A stretch of DNA of 64,000 nt from Dipteris shenzhenensis (lineage: Eukaryota > Polypodiophyta > Polypodiopsida > Gleicheniales). The stretch lies in assembly GCA_047967505.1 (NCBI GenBank), contig CM106538.1; one strand, 5' to 3'. The position numbers and the translations under genes are program-made. Below, piece by piece: positions 10,799-24,199 of the stretch (position 1 is its first letter; each line of letters opens with the position of its first letter). The notes below the pieces were generated by a model, which worked only from the letters and a program-made list of their open reading frames with translations, was not told the DNA's origin and searched no databases.

Positions 10799-11330
10799 GC
10801 AGCTCTTTATGAATCCAAGAACACTTCCAAGATTCTCACACTGAGAAACCAAATCAACCAGAGTTTCCATAGTAGCAGTGAAATCAATCATGCTTACGTA
10901 CTCAGTATCAAGGATTACAACAATCAACTCGCAGTAGTAGAAGAGACCATGAATCCCATAGAAATGGTTCAAGTCACATTGAATGGACTAGGAGAGGGAT
11001 ATGAGAATCTAGTCGAGAGTATTGCCATTCAATGGAAAACAACACTAAAAGAGCTCCAGTCAGTTTTACTTGGTGAAGAACTCAACTGACTCAAGCCATT
11101 CACATACGCAAGGGTCATTCCAATTATCAAGCATTCACACCTTCAAATAGAAGCAGAGGTAGTGGCAAAGGCAAAGGCAGAGGTAGATCATTTTAGCAAA
11201 GTGGTCATCATCAACAAAAAAGTCAACATCAAAGTCAAAATCAGAATCAACATCATCCTCAACAACATCAGCATCAGCAAAGAGGAAATCATTCCAATCG
11301 AGGAAGATTCCAAGGACGAGGGAATGCATC
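10700..11330 (+). pseudogene. copia gag N-terminal part and linker
   Basis: From 10742 to 11089 the frame encodes a gag (UBN2-type) core with WDMFAALYESKN, then an alternating Leu/Ser helix region ending LKELQSVLLGEELN. After a TGA, the reading frame from 11161 encodes a basic GKGKGRGR segment, one TAG at 11194-11196, and a Gln/His-rich linker ending [12 protein letters not shown] just before the microsatellite. Gag would form the virus-like particle shell. The gene is broken by a frameshift and stops. Confidence 0.6.
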
Positions 11331-11332
11331 CA

Positions 11333-12200
<868 letters not shown>

Positions 12201-12270
12201 GCCAAACATTCAGTGCAACTACTGTCATAAGTTTGGACACTATGAAAGAGATTGCCACAAGTAGTACGAC
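12201..12270 (+). pseudogene. copia gag zinc knuckle
   Basis: [14 protein letters not shown] is an intact CX2CX4HX4C nucleic-acid-binding knuckle. The microsatellite reads into it without a stop in the same frame as the Gly/Arg linker upstream (frame of 11161 and 11383). A stop follows after two more codons. Confidence 0.75.
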
Positions 12271-12890
12271 CAAGGCAGTCAATCCAACAGCAATCGAGGG
12301 AATTTCTGAGGAAGAGAAAATCATTGCAGTGGACATTCAAGTCACAATCATTATGCCAATGAACCTAAGAACATGTTTCTTGCAAGTGAGGATATATAGA
12401 AGACTAAAACAGTGTATCTTGACATTGATTGCAATTCAAAAGGGGAATGCAGTTATCAAGTCAATCAACCAGATCAAGAACCTTGGTACATTGATGATAG
12501 CGGTGCATCATCTCACATGACAAAACATCAGGAATGGTTCACAGAGACACAGATGAAATTATTAGGACATAAGAATGTAATCTACACGGTAGATAATACA
12601 CCAAATCTAACTCAAGGGAAAGGCATTGTCCCTTTGAGCAATTTCACTGGTATGAAAGAATTGGTGAAAGACGTACTCTATGTTTCGAAGCTCAATAAGA
12701 ACCTCTTGTCAGTTGGTCAAATGACAGAACACAACTATCGAGTCATATTTGATGGAGATGAATGCACTATTAGAGACAAATTCAAAGGATATCAACAGCC
12801 AATAGGAAAAGCAATCAAGGAAGGACACTTATTTAGAATGCTAGCTTTAGTACTAGATTTGCATGGCATGTTAGCTTAACTGCAATAGAT
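12271..12890 (+). pseudogene. copia protease and pre-integrase region
   Basis: The frame open at 12412-12879 encodes [19 protein letters not shown], the copia aspartic protease with intact DSGAS, then a protease body ending DVLYVSKLNKNLLSVGQM and the start of the pre-integrase domain. It follows the zinc knuckle directly, as in copia. The frame is shifted or stopped on both sides. Confidence 0.65.
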
Positions 12891-13495
12891 GCCACTTTTT
12901 GCAAAATGGCACAAGAGATATGGATACATCAATTTCAAAAGCTTGATAGAGCTCAAAAATTAGAATATGGCAATTGGAATTCCTAAGCTTCAATTTCTTG
13001 GAAACGTTTGTGAAGCATGCTGCTTTAGTAAACAAAAGCAAACCAATTTTGATAGAATCACCTCTCGAGCACGAGGTATTCTTAGTTTGATTCACACACA
13101 TGTATGGGGTTATGTGCCCAAACTCGTAGCATCAATGGTTCACTTTACTACTTGACTTTCATCATGACTACAATAGATATAGTTGGGTCTACTTTCTGAA
13201 AGAGAAATCTGACATGGTAGAAGACCAAACAAGTAGAAAGATCAAAGTTATTAGATTAGACAAAGGAGGTGAATACATGCCTTCAATATTCATGAACTTT
13301 TGCAGAAGTAATGGCATACAAAGACAATTCAGTTGTGTAGATACTCATCAGTAGAATGCAAGAGCTGAAAGGAAGAATGATACTTTAGCGAAGAGTGCTA
13401 GCACAATGCTCAGTGAGAAGTATCTTCCGAATCAATATTGGATAAAAGCAATTGCTACTGCAAGCTACTTACACAATTAGCTTCCAACCAAACCG
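12891..13495 (+). pseudogene. copia integrase core, heavily decayed
   Basis: Pieces in several frames match the copia pre-integrase and integrase: HKRYGYINFKSL, then CEACCFSKQKQTNF (zinc-finger part), then traces of an integrase core and the block that normally reads like ARAERKN near 13360. Many stops and shifts occur. It continues into the second integrase C-terminal copy. Confidence 0.55.
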
Positions 13496-13806
13496 ATTTA
13501 GGGTATGACACCTTATGGAGCATTCACTGGACACAAGCCATGCATTGGGCATCTCTCCATATTTGGTTGCATAACATATGCCCACATACATGACGATCAT
13601 CACAAAAAATTGGATGCAAAGTCACGCAAATGCATCATGGTTGGCTACAATGAAGAAAGCAAAGCATACAAGTTGTATGATCCCATTAACCGCAAGGTCA
13701 TCATCTCCAAAGATGTAATCTTTGATGAGGAATCCAAATGGAAAACCTCAATGCATAGGACATAGACACACCGATTACTCAGTCACCTATAGAACAAGTT
13801 GATGAA
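13496..13806 (+). repeat. direct repeat copy 2: copia integrase C-terminal segment
   Basis: Same content as 10350-10660, here in natural order after the integrase core. The left edge is the same ATTTAGGGTATG word, here in the middle of a coding tract, so this copy is the likely original. It ends at GTTGATGAA before a CT microsatellite. Confidence 0.8.
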
Positions 13807-13808
13807 GA

Positions 13809-13839
<31 letters not shown>

Positions 13840-13840
13840 T
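13807..13840. repeat. (CT)n microsatellite
   Basis: About 14 CT units directly after the integrase repeat; it marks the right end of the copia fragment. Confidence 0.9.
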
Positions 13841-13913
13841 TTAGCTTTCTCCCTACCTCAAAAGGATAACTTTTGGATTTGATATATGATGCTATGAGGT
13901 GTCCAAAATTTGA

Positions 13914-14500
13914 AGTTAGCCTAGCATTTGCAAGTGTCTTTGTCTATGAGTTGTGCACTGGGCGATGGAATTGAGTCATATTTGAGGAGAGCATCGTGAA
14001 CACACTAAGTGCAGAAGATGGTTTCTCTAGAAAACTAGCTAAGCTTTTCCATGAAATTAGTGAGCCATTTATGTGCCTCATCAATGGTACTACAGGTGCA
14101 TCCATGGACACCGCATGCACTTTAGGACCATAGGAATCCCAAGCTGTCCCTATAGTTGAATCTTTGCTAACACATATCTTGGCAAAGGTGAAGCAAAAAT
14201 ATGAAAAATATCATGTTAGCACATGATGTAGCAAATGAGACACTAGAGAGTGCAAAGCCTAGTCTTCATCGCAATGAGCACACATTTTCAATGATGGTAG
14301 GCCTCACAGAAAAGGTTATGTTATAGTAGAGGTGGCCTTGGAAGAGGCAAAGAGTGTAGTATTGATTGATGCTCCTCTATTGAAGTAGCTTAAATATGAT
14401 GTAATAGGTTTGCAAACATCATTGTTGTACATGAATCCTTCTGGTGAGCTATCATCTGACAACCTAGAGACCTCCTTAAAGGAAGCAAAGGTGATGTATT
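13914..14500 (+). pseudogene. unidentified decayed coding-like segment
   Basis: One plus frame gives LAFASVFVYELCTGRWN, a TGA, then VIFEESIVNTLSAEDGF...LAKLFHEISEPFMCLINGTT, with further stops. After a frame change it continues with GYVIVEVALEEAKSVVLID and GLQTSLLYMNPSGELSSDN. Composition and length suggest a real coding ancestor, but I recognise no family. It lies outside any element with defined ends. Confidence 0.35.
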
Positions 14501-15772
14501 AACTCACTTTTCAAAAATTTTGATTGTAAACCCTATCACAATTTCTCATTAGGTAAGATTGTCAAAAAAATGAATCATCAAAGATTCCATGCCATCAATG
14601 TGCCCATGACCACCAAAGGTATACAAACAGTTGCATACACTAATCATCATTGACAATTGCACTACTTACCGTATGGCCTTAAGTTTGATGATGACAAGAG
14701 TCCTTTGTAACAAAGATTAAGTAGAATCGCCACCTTGTTGTCTTAGAATTTTCATTTATGTTACGGCAACTTCGGCCAACTCTCTGCTTAAATAAGATGC
14801 ACTATGTGTGTGTGTGTGTTAGTGTGTGTGTGGCAAGCTCTTGTTGTATTATTCCATGGGTTTGCACAACCTACATAGTCAAAGTCTGCATGGGAGGGTC
14901 AAAGCTGCATGGCGGGACAGCGAGCATTCAATTGCACATTGATGGTGTGGGTCCATGTGGTCTACGCTCTCTTCCACCTCACAATGCCATGTGGCAATCT
15001 CGCCCACTACGTGCCACATGACACTTTCACCGAGCTTCGTGCGACTCGTCACTGGACTCAACAGACTGTGATGTGTGCCCATCTGCCCACTGCTTCAGCC
15101 ACGCATTCAGACTCCAGACTCCAGATTGGCCTACCTGCAGGTGTGTTGTGACATGTGGGCCTTAATCTTTGTAGTGGCTCTTGATGTTCACCACGTGTGC
15201 CCGCCCCAATGCTCCCAAACTACCACATGTTATCACGCCTTGTCTGCTCTTCCTAAACTACGACCTCCTTTTCTGAACCTCCATGCTTCTCCCTCTAGAC
15301 CTCCAAATGATTGCCACATTGGATAGGGCACCACATGGTGGCCTCTTGTCTGTCTCACCCTCCTTAAGAAATAGTATAGATGTTCCGATTCAACTAGTCT
15401 AGCATTCCAATGCTGGGCTGGATGTCTCGATTTCTTGGATGTTGGCTTGGCATTTTCCTACCAGGGAAAGGGAGAGAGGTTGGCCTTAAGGGGTCGTGGA
15501 GGTGCAGAACTACCATGCCAGTAGGGCTGGTCTAGCCCTACTAGCCTACGTGGGGAAGTGCTCTAACCTTGCTCTTTGGGAGCAGTCGAGAGTCGAGAGG
15601 CATTAACACATCACCAGTGCACGTGCACCTGTCACCAATTGTGCACTGGTGATCAGTCACCAGTCTCCATATCGGTCACTTCTTGATCGGGGAATGCCTC
15701 CACCTCAGAAACCAAGTTCACACTAATTGGCGGCTTAGGGGCTTTCATGGAGGAGTCCACTGCTTTGTACTA
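14501..15772. other. unassigned region
   Basis: No supported gene. It contains a short (GT)n at about 14800-14830 and two small hairpins: 15520-15542 (AGTAGGGCT paired with AGCCCTACT) and 15610-15653. Confidence 0.45.
15610..15653. repeat. perfect 13-bp inverted repeat
   Basis: ATCACCAGTGCAC at 15610-15622 pairs exactly with GTGCACTGGTGAT at 15641-15653; the loop is 18 bases. Confidence 0.7.
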
Positions 15773-15777
15773 CCAAC

Positions 15778-15947
15778 TGTGGGGTTAAAGGTCACTGTGC
15801 CTTAACCCCAGTTATGTACAATACTCAAACACATATATAAATGAATGAAAAAGAAGATTAGGGTAGTTCTGCACCCACCAAAACTTGTGTGGCTCTCTGT
15901 CTCTCTCTCTCCTTCTTCCATTCTTGCTTCCGTTGAGAGCACTCTCA
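15778..15947 (+). repeat. 5' LTR of copia element 1
   Basis: 170 bp, TG...CA ends. TATATAAAT at 15834-15842 is the likely TATA box. A CT-rich tract (CTCTGTCTCTCTC) near the right end resembles the pyrimidine patches of plant 5' leaders. Confidence 0.92.
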
Positions 15948-15949
15948 AC

Positions 15950-15961
15950 TGGTATCAGAGC
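15950..15961 (+). promoter_or_regulatory. primer binding site, initiator Met-tRNA
   Basis: TGGTATCAGAGC, the canonical 12-base complement of plant initiator tRNA-Met, two bases after the LTR. Confidence 0.95.
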
Positions 15962-17386
15962 CCGGGTGATCTAGCTAAGCGTGCGTGAATGCTTGAAGCT
16001 CAGTAGCTCTGTAAGAGGAAGGAAAAGCTTTGTGGGAAGCTTTGTGGGTGACTTTACTTGCATCCGAGTGTGTAGAGACCTTGGAGGAACCTTTGGAAAA
16101 GTCACTTTGGCTTTGCGAAGTGGTTTTGAGAGCCTGTTAAGAGCTTTCAAAGAAAAAGTCGTTTTTTGAGCTTTTCCCTGTTCTGTTCGATGACAGAGAC
16201 TCCGTATTGACTTGTAGAGGCAACTATTGCTTGCTTTTGGTGTCCACATTACTTCAGGGGCCTGGAAACACCTTCATTCCTGAATCTGGGATCATTTCAT
16301 TGGATTTCTGAGTCACTGTGTCAGTTCCTGCGTTTTTTGCCCGGGTGTTGGAATTCAAGTTTGGAGCAACCATTTGCAGATCTGTCAGTTTCGGTGGACT
16401 CAGGAGGTCCTAAAACTTCTATGTTGCTCATCATTCGCACTCCGGTGGAGTTTATAGATAGCTCTGTTTCCAAAAACGTTTTTCAGTCCGTGTGTTGGAC
16501 CCAGTGATTGAGACCACGGTTTTCAAAACCGTCTGTCCCATTGCGTTCCGGACGCCCAAAAACCCCTACCTATCAGTTCTTGCGCGATTCGGTGGAGGAT
16601 TTTCAGAGTTATAGATCTCTGTGTATTCGATTTCGTCTCTCTGTTATGCATTTTTCATTCTAAGGTTTTGAAACCTTAGATTTATGCCACATGGCAGTGG
16701 ATAAGTGTTGACTCCCATTTCTCACTCATCGGTTGGGATTTTGGAGTTCTGGCAGAAGAGAGATATTTGCAGATTTTCTTGCTGAGTCCGATTATGCAAT
16801 GGCGCCCATGTTTTGAAGCATCTCAAGTTCTATTTTCAGTAGCGCTCATTACCGTGGAACTATGATTTCTTGAGCATACCTTATGCAGATCACTCTGGTT
16901 GCAGTTTGAGCAGTGTGCGCTCATTCGTGGTATGCATTGGTTGCAGTGGATGATTTATAGGCCATTTGGATGCATTGCGGTCCTTGTTGGATGTGCTGAT
17001 AGGCCCAAATTGCCTTGTGGGATGCCATTTTTTATGGACGCTTTGCACATGGATGCTATTTTATGCTGAGGGACAGCTTTGACACATTATTGGTGATGCA
17101 CTAATAGTGCTATGCTCTCTTGGATGAGATATAATTGATGCATATGCTAGTGGACGGTGTTTATGCTTGAGTCATTTGGCACTCATTGGCATTTTCTTTT
17201 GGGCTAGATTTGCTCATATGGATGCATAGTATATGCACATGAGTCAGATGCATCTTTTGATGCTTTGAGCTTTGAGTTTTTTGTGATATTTCACTCTATT
17301 GTGGCATACACATTTGGGTGCACCTGGTATTTGTTGTGATTCTCTCTGGCAGGCACTAGCATTTGGGATTTTGTTTCATTTGCATC
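15962..17386 (+). other. long 5' leader of copia element 1
   Basis: 1.4 kb between the primer site and the gag start. It holds many upstream ATGs and no conserved domain. It is collinear with the leaders of elements 2 and 3. Confidence 0.7.
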
Positions 17387-20300
17387 ATGGCATCCTCTTC
17401 CATGTCTGAAAAGGAGTTTTTCAGCATTAAAAAGTTTGATGGGACAAACTTTTCTTTGTGGAAAGAACAAATAAGGGATGTGCTTATTCAAAAGAAGCAG
17501 ATTAAACCCTTGGCATGTATTGAAGCTAAGCCTGCGGATATGTCTGAGGATGATTGGAATGAGTTGGATGCATTAGCAAAGTCTACTATTAGACTTCATC
17601 TTGCAGAGTCAGTTTATTTCACAGTAGTAAATGAGCAGACTACGGAAGATTTGTGGAAGAAACTGTGTGCCACTTATGAGAAGGAAACTGCCTCTAATAA
17701 AGTTTACCTCATGAAGAGGTTGTTTGAGTTGCAAATGAAGGAAGGGGTCTCCATTGCTTCTCACTTGAATGAATTCAATATTATTTTCAGCCAGCTTTAG
17801 GCTCAGAAAATGAATTTTGATGCGGAGACTAAGGCAATATTTCTCTTATGTTCATTGCCATCCTCATGGGATAACTTCCGTACAGCTGTCAGTAACTCTG
17901 CACATGGTGGAGTACTGGAATTGGATGATGTTGTGGGTAGCTTGTTGGCCGAGGAGATTAGATGGAAGTCTATGGATGGCAACAAGCAGGATGCAGCCTT
18001 AAATGTGCAAAGGGGCAGATCACAGTTCACGGGGAAGTCCCAAGAAAGAGGAAAGTCTCGTAGCAAATCCAGGGCATGAAACATTGAGTGTTACCATTGT
18101 GGCAAGAAGGGCCATATGAAAAAGGATTGCTACAAGCTGAAAAGAGAGCAAAAGGATAAGAAAAAGAATGCAAATTGGGGTGCAAATCAAAAGAAAGAGA
18201 GTCCAAGGGAGGACAAAGGAAAAGTGAAGATCGAGGAGATCAATGTAGTCACACATGATAGTGACAACTCTTCATGTCTACTTTATCTGCAGAGTTACTT
18301 ACCACTTCAGATGATCCATATTCCCAGGATTGGATTTTGGATTCTGGTGCTTCATTCCATGTTACTCCCCATAGGGAATGGTTCTCCACTTATGATAGTG
18401 GAAAGACAGGTTGTGTGCATCTTGGAAATGACTATGCATGTGACATAGTGGGAGCAGGTGACATAAAGTTTTCTTTTGCAAATGGGTCTGCATTTGTTTT
18501 GAAACATGTGAGACATGTGCCTCAGTTGACCAAGAGTCTTATTTCTGTGGGTCAGCTAGATGATGCTGGTTTTCACACCACTTTTGGCTTTCAAAGTTGG
18601 AAAATTCAAAAGGGCTCTATGCTTTTGGCTAGGGGTGCCAAGTGTGGGACTTTGTATCCCTTACATGTATCAAGGGTATTTGATCACATTGTTGCAATAA
18701 CCGAGCAGCCAAGCACTTCTTTGTGGCATTGCAGGTTGGGGCACATGAGCCAAAATGGAATGAAACTCTTATGCCGTTTGGGTTATGTACCGTATTTGAG
18801 TTTCTCTAATTTTGAATTTTGTGAGCATTGTCTCTATGGGAAGCAGACTAAATCAGCCCATAAAAGAAGGGGAAAGAAAGAGTTTGAAATGCTTGATTTG
18901 GTGCATTCAGACGTATGTGGTCCCATGCCTACACGATCATTAGGTGGGGCTGAATACTATGTGACATTCATTGATGATGCAACTAGGAAAGTGTGGGCTT
19001 ATGCTATAGCTCGGAAGAGTGATGTGTTCCAGGTATTTCAGAAATGGCTGGCCTTGGTCAGTCAGGTAGAACACTTAAATGCCTACGGACTGACAATGGT
19101 GGAGAGTATCTCTCTCATGACTTTTAGCATTTCTGTGATACACGTGGGATTAAGAGGGAGCTCACATTCCCTCGTACTCCAGAGCAAAATCCAGTTGCAG
19201 AAAAGATGAATCATACCATTCAAGAAAGGTTGCAATGCATGCTTTCCAATGCAAGTCTTTCTGGTGGTTTTTGGGCTGAGGCAATGAAGACTGCAGTGCA
19301 TGTGATCAATAGATCACCTAGTAAGAGTTTGAATGGTGGTATTCCTAAAGAGGCATGGAGTGGAAATAAGCCCTCTTACTCTCATTTGCGTATATTTGGG
19401 TGTGAGGCATATGCACATGTGCCAAAAGAGCTTCGAAAGAAGCTAGATCCTAAGTCTAGGAAATGCATCTTTCTAGGTTATGGTGAAAGTGGAGAGATGG
19501 GCTATCATCTCTGGGATCCAGAAGCAAAGAAGATCATACGCAGCCATGATGTGGTCTTTAATGAGAAGAAGATGCATAAGGCACCCATGAGGGATGTGGA
19601 AATGAGGAGAATCACTTTCCAGGATGTGAATCCACCTGCATATGTTGATAGACAGCAAGCTCTCCATGCACCAAATGTGCAAGAAATGGTACCACCAAGT
19701 ACTGCCATAGGTATACAATCAAGGGTAGATGATGGATCATCTATTGGTGGAAATGATGAGCCAAATATGGCTGATATGCAAATGGGACAGCAAGTTGAAA
19801 TGCCCTTGAGAAGATCATCTAGAGTGTCTAGACCACCTGATAGGTTTGTTCCAGGGGTAGACTATGTGATGCTTACTGATTGCGGGGAGCATTCTTGCTA
19901 CAAAGAGGCTATGATGCATGAGGATCAACGCAAGTGGGAGTATGCTATGCAATCAGAGATGAGTTCACTTATGAAGAATAAGACTTGGGACTTGGTTTCT
20001 TTGCCACATGGAAAGAAAGCATTGCCATGTAAATGGGTCTACAAAATGAAGGTCACAGGTGATGATGTGCCTAGGTACAAGGCCCGTTTGGTTGCTAAAG
20101 GTTCAAGCAAGAGAAGGGTGTGGACTTTGATGAGATATTCTCTCCGGTTGTGAAGATGACCACACTTAGATGCATGCTTAGACTAGTGGCATCAGAGGAT
20201 ATGGAGCTTATGCAAATGGATGTTGAGACAGCTTTCTTGCATGGGGATTTGCATGAGGAAATTTACATGGTGCAGTCGGAAGGCTTTGAAGAAAAGGGCA

Positions 20301-21439
20301 AAGAGCATTTAGTTTGCAAGCTGAAAAAGAGTCTCTATGGTCTTAAGCAAGCGCCTAGAGAATGGTATCAAAATTTTGATGCTTTCATTCGGTCGCAGGG
20401 TTTTAGAAGGAGTGAAATTGATCATTGCCTCTACACTAAAAGGGCTAAGGATAATAGCCTGATAATCTTGGCACTATATGTGGATGATATGCTATTGGCT
20501 AGCAAGAATACTTATGAGCTAGATGCGTTAAAGGCCAAGTTGCATGAGGCCTTTGATATAAAGGATTTGGGACTTGCAGGTCATATTCTTGGTATGCGCA
20601 TCACGCGTGATTGGACTAGGAAACTCCTTTGGCTTTCACAAAAAGAGTATGTTACAAAAGTATTACAGCGTTTCAATATGGAGGGGGGGAAGGCAGTGAG
20701 TACTCCATTGCCTCCATATGTGAAACTAAGTCATACAGATAGTCCCAAATCAGATGAGGAGAGGGCCATGATGGCCAAGGTTCCTTATGCATCAGCAGTT
20801 GGGAGTCTTATGTATGCTATGATAGCTACTAGACCAGACATTGCATTTGCAGTGGGAGTTGTTAGCCGGTATATGGCTAATCTAGGAAAGAGGCATTGGG
20901 AGGCAGTTAAGTGCATCATGAGGTACATGAAGGGTACCAAGGAGATGTGCATTTGCTTTGGTAAAGGAGACATGCGTGTACTTGGGTACACAGATTCAAA
21001 CTATGCAGGGCATGTGGATAGTAGGAGATCCACTTCTGGTTATGTGTTCACCTTTGCAGGTGGTGCAGTGTCGTGGATCTCTCGCACACAGAAGTGCATT
21101 GCTTTGTCTACCACAGAGGCTGAGTATGTTGTTGCAGCCACAGAGGGTTGCAAGGAGGCTATATGGCTTGATCGGCTAGTGGGAGATTTGGGGATTCATA
21201 CAGGTGTACCGACATTGCATAGTGATTCCATGAGTGCTATTCAGCTAGCACGGAATCCGGTCTTTCATGCAAAGACCAAACACATTGAGGTCAGGTACCA
21301 TTTCATCAGGGAGGTACTTGAGGACAAGCACATAGAGCTTGTCAAGGTTCATACAGATGATAACCCTGCAGATATGCTGACGAAGAGTCTACCTAGTCAA
21401 CGATTTGAGTATTGTCGTGTATTGATGGGCATTGGATAG
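17387..21439 (+). pseudogene. gag-pol polyprotein of copia element 1
   Basis: The start is ATG 17387 (MASSSMSEKEFF). Gag UBN2 core follows, zinc knuckle CYHCGKKGHMKKDC at about 18089-18130, protease DSGASFHV at 18340, pre-integrase H-H-C-C region, integrase with HSDVCGPM and TFIDDATRK, RT with the catalytic YVDDM at 20477-20491, and RNase H with TKHIEVRYHF, ending at TAG 21439. It would supply particle, protease, integrase and reverse transcriptase. Breaks relative to its sister copies: TAG for CAG at 17798; TGA for an Arg codon at 18077; 7-bp deletions near 18266 and 19058; 1-bp deletion near 20099. The RT/RNase H part (20120-21439) is intact. Confidence 0.9.
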
Positions 21440-21477
21440 TATGCTCACTAGTTGTTCTCCCTTAAAGGCACATTGTC

Positions 21478-21492
21478 CTTTAAGTGGGAGGT
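21478..21492 (+). promoter_or_regulatory. polypurine tract of copia element 1
   Basis: AAGTGGGAGGT directly precedes the 3' LTR; the same tract occurs in elements 2 and 3. Confidence 0.75.
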
Positions 21493-21662
21493 TGTGGGGT
21501 TAAAGGTCACTGTGCCTTAACCCCAGTTATGTACAATACTCAAACACATATATAAATGAATGAAAAAGAAGATTAGGGTGGTTCTGCACCCACCAAAACT
21601 TGTGTGGCTCTCTGTCTCTCTCTCTCCTTCTTCCATTCTTGCTTCCGTTGAGAGCACTCTCA
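21493..21662 (+). repeat. 3' LTR of copia element 1
   Basis: 170 bp, one mismatch to the 5' LTR, followed by the target duplication CCAAC. Confidence 0.92.
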
Positions 21663-21667
21663 CCAAC

Positions 21668-23288
21668 TAGTCAACAACTCCTCATGCACCCTGGTTATTG
21701 GCTATCAAGCAATCTTGTAGCCAATGATTGCTCAAGCTGAGGGTAACCAATGCTTGGGCAAAGGACGGATGGGGTTGCTAGATAGCGTTCCCTTACACCC
21801 AAGTGAAAAACAAATGGGTTCATTCCACATCAAAGGACTCCCCAGTTGTTGCAATTTGGGCGTCTCGGCGATGCAAACCCAAATCAAATAGAGCTAGATG
21901 GCTTGGTAAGGTGTGTGGTTTTTGACTTGGGGGATCTAGGTTTGAATCTCTTCTATGTCATAGCAGAAGCTGATTGGTTGCTACAGAGCACAGACACTCT
22001 CCGTGAACCTATCATCGAACTTATGCAATCTGCTTGAGTGTGACTCAGCTCACCAACTAATGTTTTGGCTGCTAATAGGCAAATGCATGTAAAATGTTGG
22101 TTTAAGGGTGCACTTTTTGATTGGTCGATTCATCATCCAGCCATCCAATGGGCAAATGGGTGTGACACTCACCTTGGAATTTCGATTCCCTCGAGCAAAC
22201 CTTTTGCTACACGCATTTGATTTGCTCGAGAAGACCCTTTCCTACTTGTTAGCTAGTGTAAGCAATTGCACCTCATAGATGGTCATGTCTGTAATCTTGC
22301 CCAATAATGTAGAACTCTATTAGTAAGCATGTTGCTCATCATTGCCGGTAGCAAAAACTAGTACTAAGCATGCTGCTCATCATTGTTAGCCAAAAACTAA
22401 TTTTCTTGAAAAGGTTACTCTTAAACTGCCTAAACTTTGTATTTTGCAATTATAGCCAGTGGAAAATAAATTAAATGCCAATTTTTGCTAGCATTTTTTG
22501 TTGATAATTGAGAATACTACAATAAAAGAGGACATCGGGCAGGACTGTACTAGTAACTTAATGCATTCTCAAATTCCTGAGCACTACTAACGAAATTGAA
22601 CTTTGCATAAACTCTCAGTGCAATAGTTATGAGTGTGATATGATGTATCATATGCATCTTTGCATTATCTCACTATCTTTCTTCTTAGTTAGCATTAGTA
22701 AGGGCAAAACTAGTGAGAGATGATGTAAGCTTCATGCTCATTACAAGTGCTTGGCAACAACTTGATTCAAATGTTGAACAATCTGTTGGAATATCTGCTG
22801 CTAACCAAGCTGTTGTCCCATTTGCAAAAGTATAACCTATAATTTTGATGCCATTGGTTAATTCAACTTAAGTGGATCCTTTTCAAGGTCATTGCTACTG
22901 CTTCCCATTGCTTAGTCATGGTGTTAAAGCTTTTTGTCAATTGTGGGTGGTTTCTAGGTGCGGGTCTTCATGGTGCATGTTGTGTGTTTACATTGCTGCC
23001 AAAGCATCCTATTCCATATCAATATTGATTTCCATACTTAGAAAATATTAATATATTTTCTACTGGGTATACTTGCAAAATATCAATTTAGATTTTGCCT
23101 AGCCTTTATTTTGAGGAGTAGATTTTAGGCTTTTTAGTCTACAAACCAACAAATTACATATTTAAACGAGATTTTTACCTATCAAGACTACTTATGTGTA
23201 AGTATATCCATTATTTATTGTATCGGGTTAGAAATTTTATTTTTGGTTAGCAATGACTTTGTCCAATGAATCGCTTATATTTGCATGA
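21668..23288. other. intergenic AT-rich sequence
   Basis: No open frame with motif support on either strand and no clear repeat. The phrase TAAGCATGCTGCTCATCATTG is present in two near copies at about 22320-22385. Confidence 0.5.
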
Positions 23289-23492
23289 GATCGATCACAG
23301 GACTCATTGGAGCTTGCCATGAGGGATACAATAACAAGAGTGCATGAGTGTGTGTGCTCACTACCTTCTAATAGGTTCATAGGATCGATCATACAACTCA
23401 TAAGAGCTTGCCAAGAGGGAACAAGAGTGCATGAGTGCATGTGAGCACTGCCTTCTAATAGTTGCATATAGGATCAATCATAGGACTCACAA
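23289..23492. repeat. 92-bp tandem repeat, about 2.3 units
   Basis: Units begin at GATCGATCA near 23290 and 23383 and at GATCAATCA near 23472. Each carries GGACTCAT..GAGCTTGCC and AAGAGTGCATGAGTG. Confidence 0.75.
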
Positions 23493-23599
23493 CAAGTGGT
23501 TGCTATAAGGGGCATTTTGAAGACACATGGCGTGCAGAAATGGCACGATGTGGAAGACACGTGGCATGGAATAACGATGTGGTGAGTTGACACCCAAGA

Positions 23600-23610
23600 G
23601 GCAGGGGCCA

Positions 23611-23677
<67 letters not shown>

Positions 23678-23739
23678 AAGAGCTACACGAGACATGGCGA
23701 TAAGGGGGGGTGAGAGAGAGGGGGAGGGGGAAAGCGAGA

Positions 23740-23803
<64 letters not shown>

Positions 23804-24050
23804 AAGAGCTACACGAGATAGGGTGATAAGGGGGGGGGGGAGAGAGGGGGGAGGGAGAGAGAGAGGGGGGAGGGAGGGAGGGACAGAGAGATAGATAGAG
23901 AGAGAGAGAGGGGGGGGGAGGGAGGGAGGGACAGAGAGAGAGGGGGGGGAGGGAGCAAGAGAGATAGATAGATATCTAGATAGAAAGATAGAGAGAGAGA
24001 GAGAGAGAGAGTATAATCTGATAATATATTGGAGAGCGAGGGAGGTACAT

Positions 24051-24134
<84 letters not shown>

Positions 24135-24135
24135 G

Positions 24136-24176
<41 letters not shown>

Positions 24177-24194
24177 GGAAAGGGAGGGAGGGAG
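23600..24194. repeat. compound TG/GA/GGGA/AC/TA microsatellite block
   Basis: Runs of TG at 23612-23644, GA and GGGAG from 23646 to 24010, TACA and AC from 24043 to 24130, then TA and GA. Long minus-strand Ser/Leu/Pro frames here are repeat artefacts. Element A inserted at its right edge. Confidence 0.95.
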
Positions 24195-24199
24195 GGAGG

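Larger units (their letters stand above)
15778..21662 (+). mobile_element. copia element 1, complete, Tork/TNT1-like
   Basis: It is 5885 bp with 170-bp LTRs beginning TGTGGGG and ending CTCTCA, which differ by one base (TAGGGTAGTT versus TAGGGTGGTT). The 5-bp target duplication CCAAC stands at 15773-15777 and 21663-21667. An initiator-Met primer site follows the 5' LTR and a polypurine tract precedes the 3' LTR. The gag-protease-integrase-RT-RNase H order is copia; the gag and integrase motifs (FDGTNFSLWKEQ, SDVCGPM, YRLWDP-like block) resemble the Tork/TNT1 lineage. Nearly identical LTRs imply a recent insertion, yet the ORF carries two nonsense changes and three frameshifts, so it was probably copied in trans. 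Confidence 0.93.

Noticed and set aside
15981-16169. 62-codon ORF in the copia leader, present in elements 1, 2 and 3
   Set aside because: Its only start is GTG, and conservation simply reflects young copies. There is no evidence of a translated upstream ORF.
23289-23492. Possible CRISPR-like array
   Set aside because: Tandem 92-bp units with continuous similarity and no spacers.
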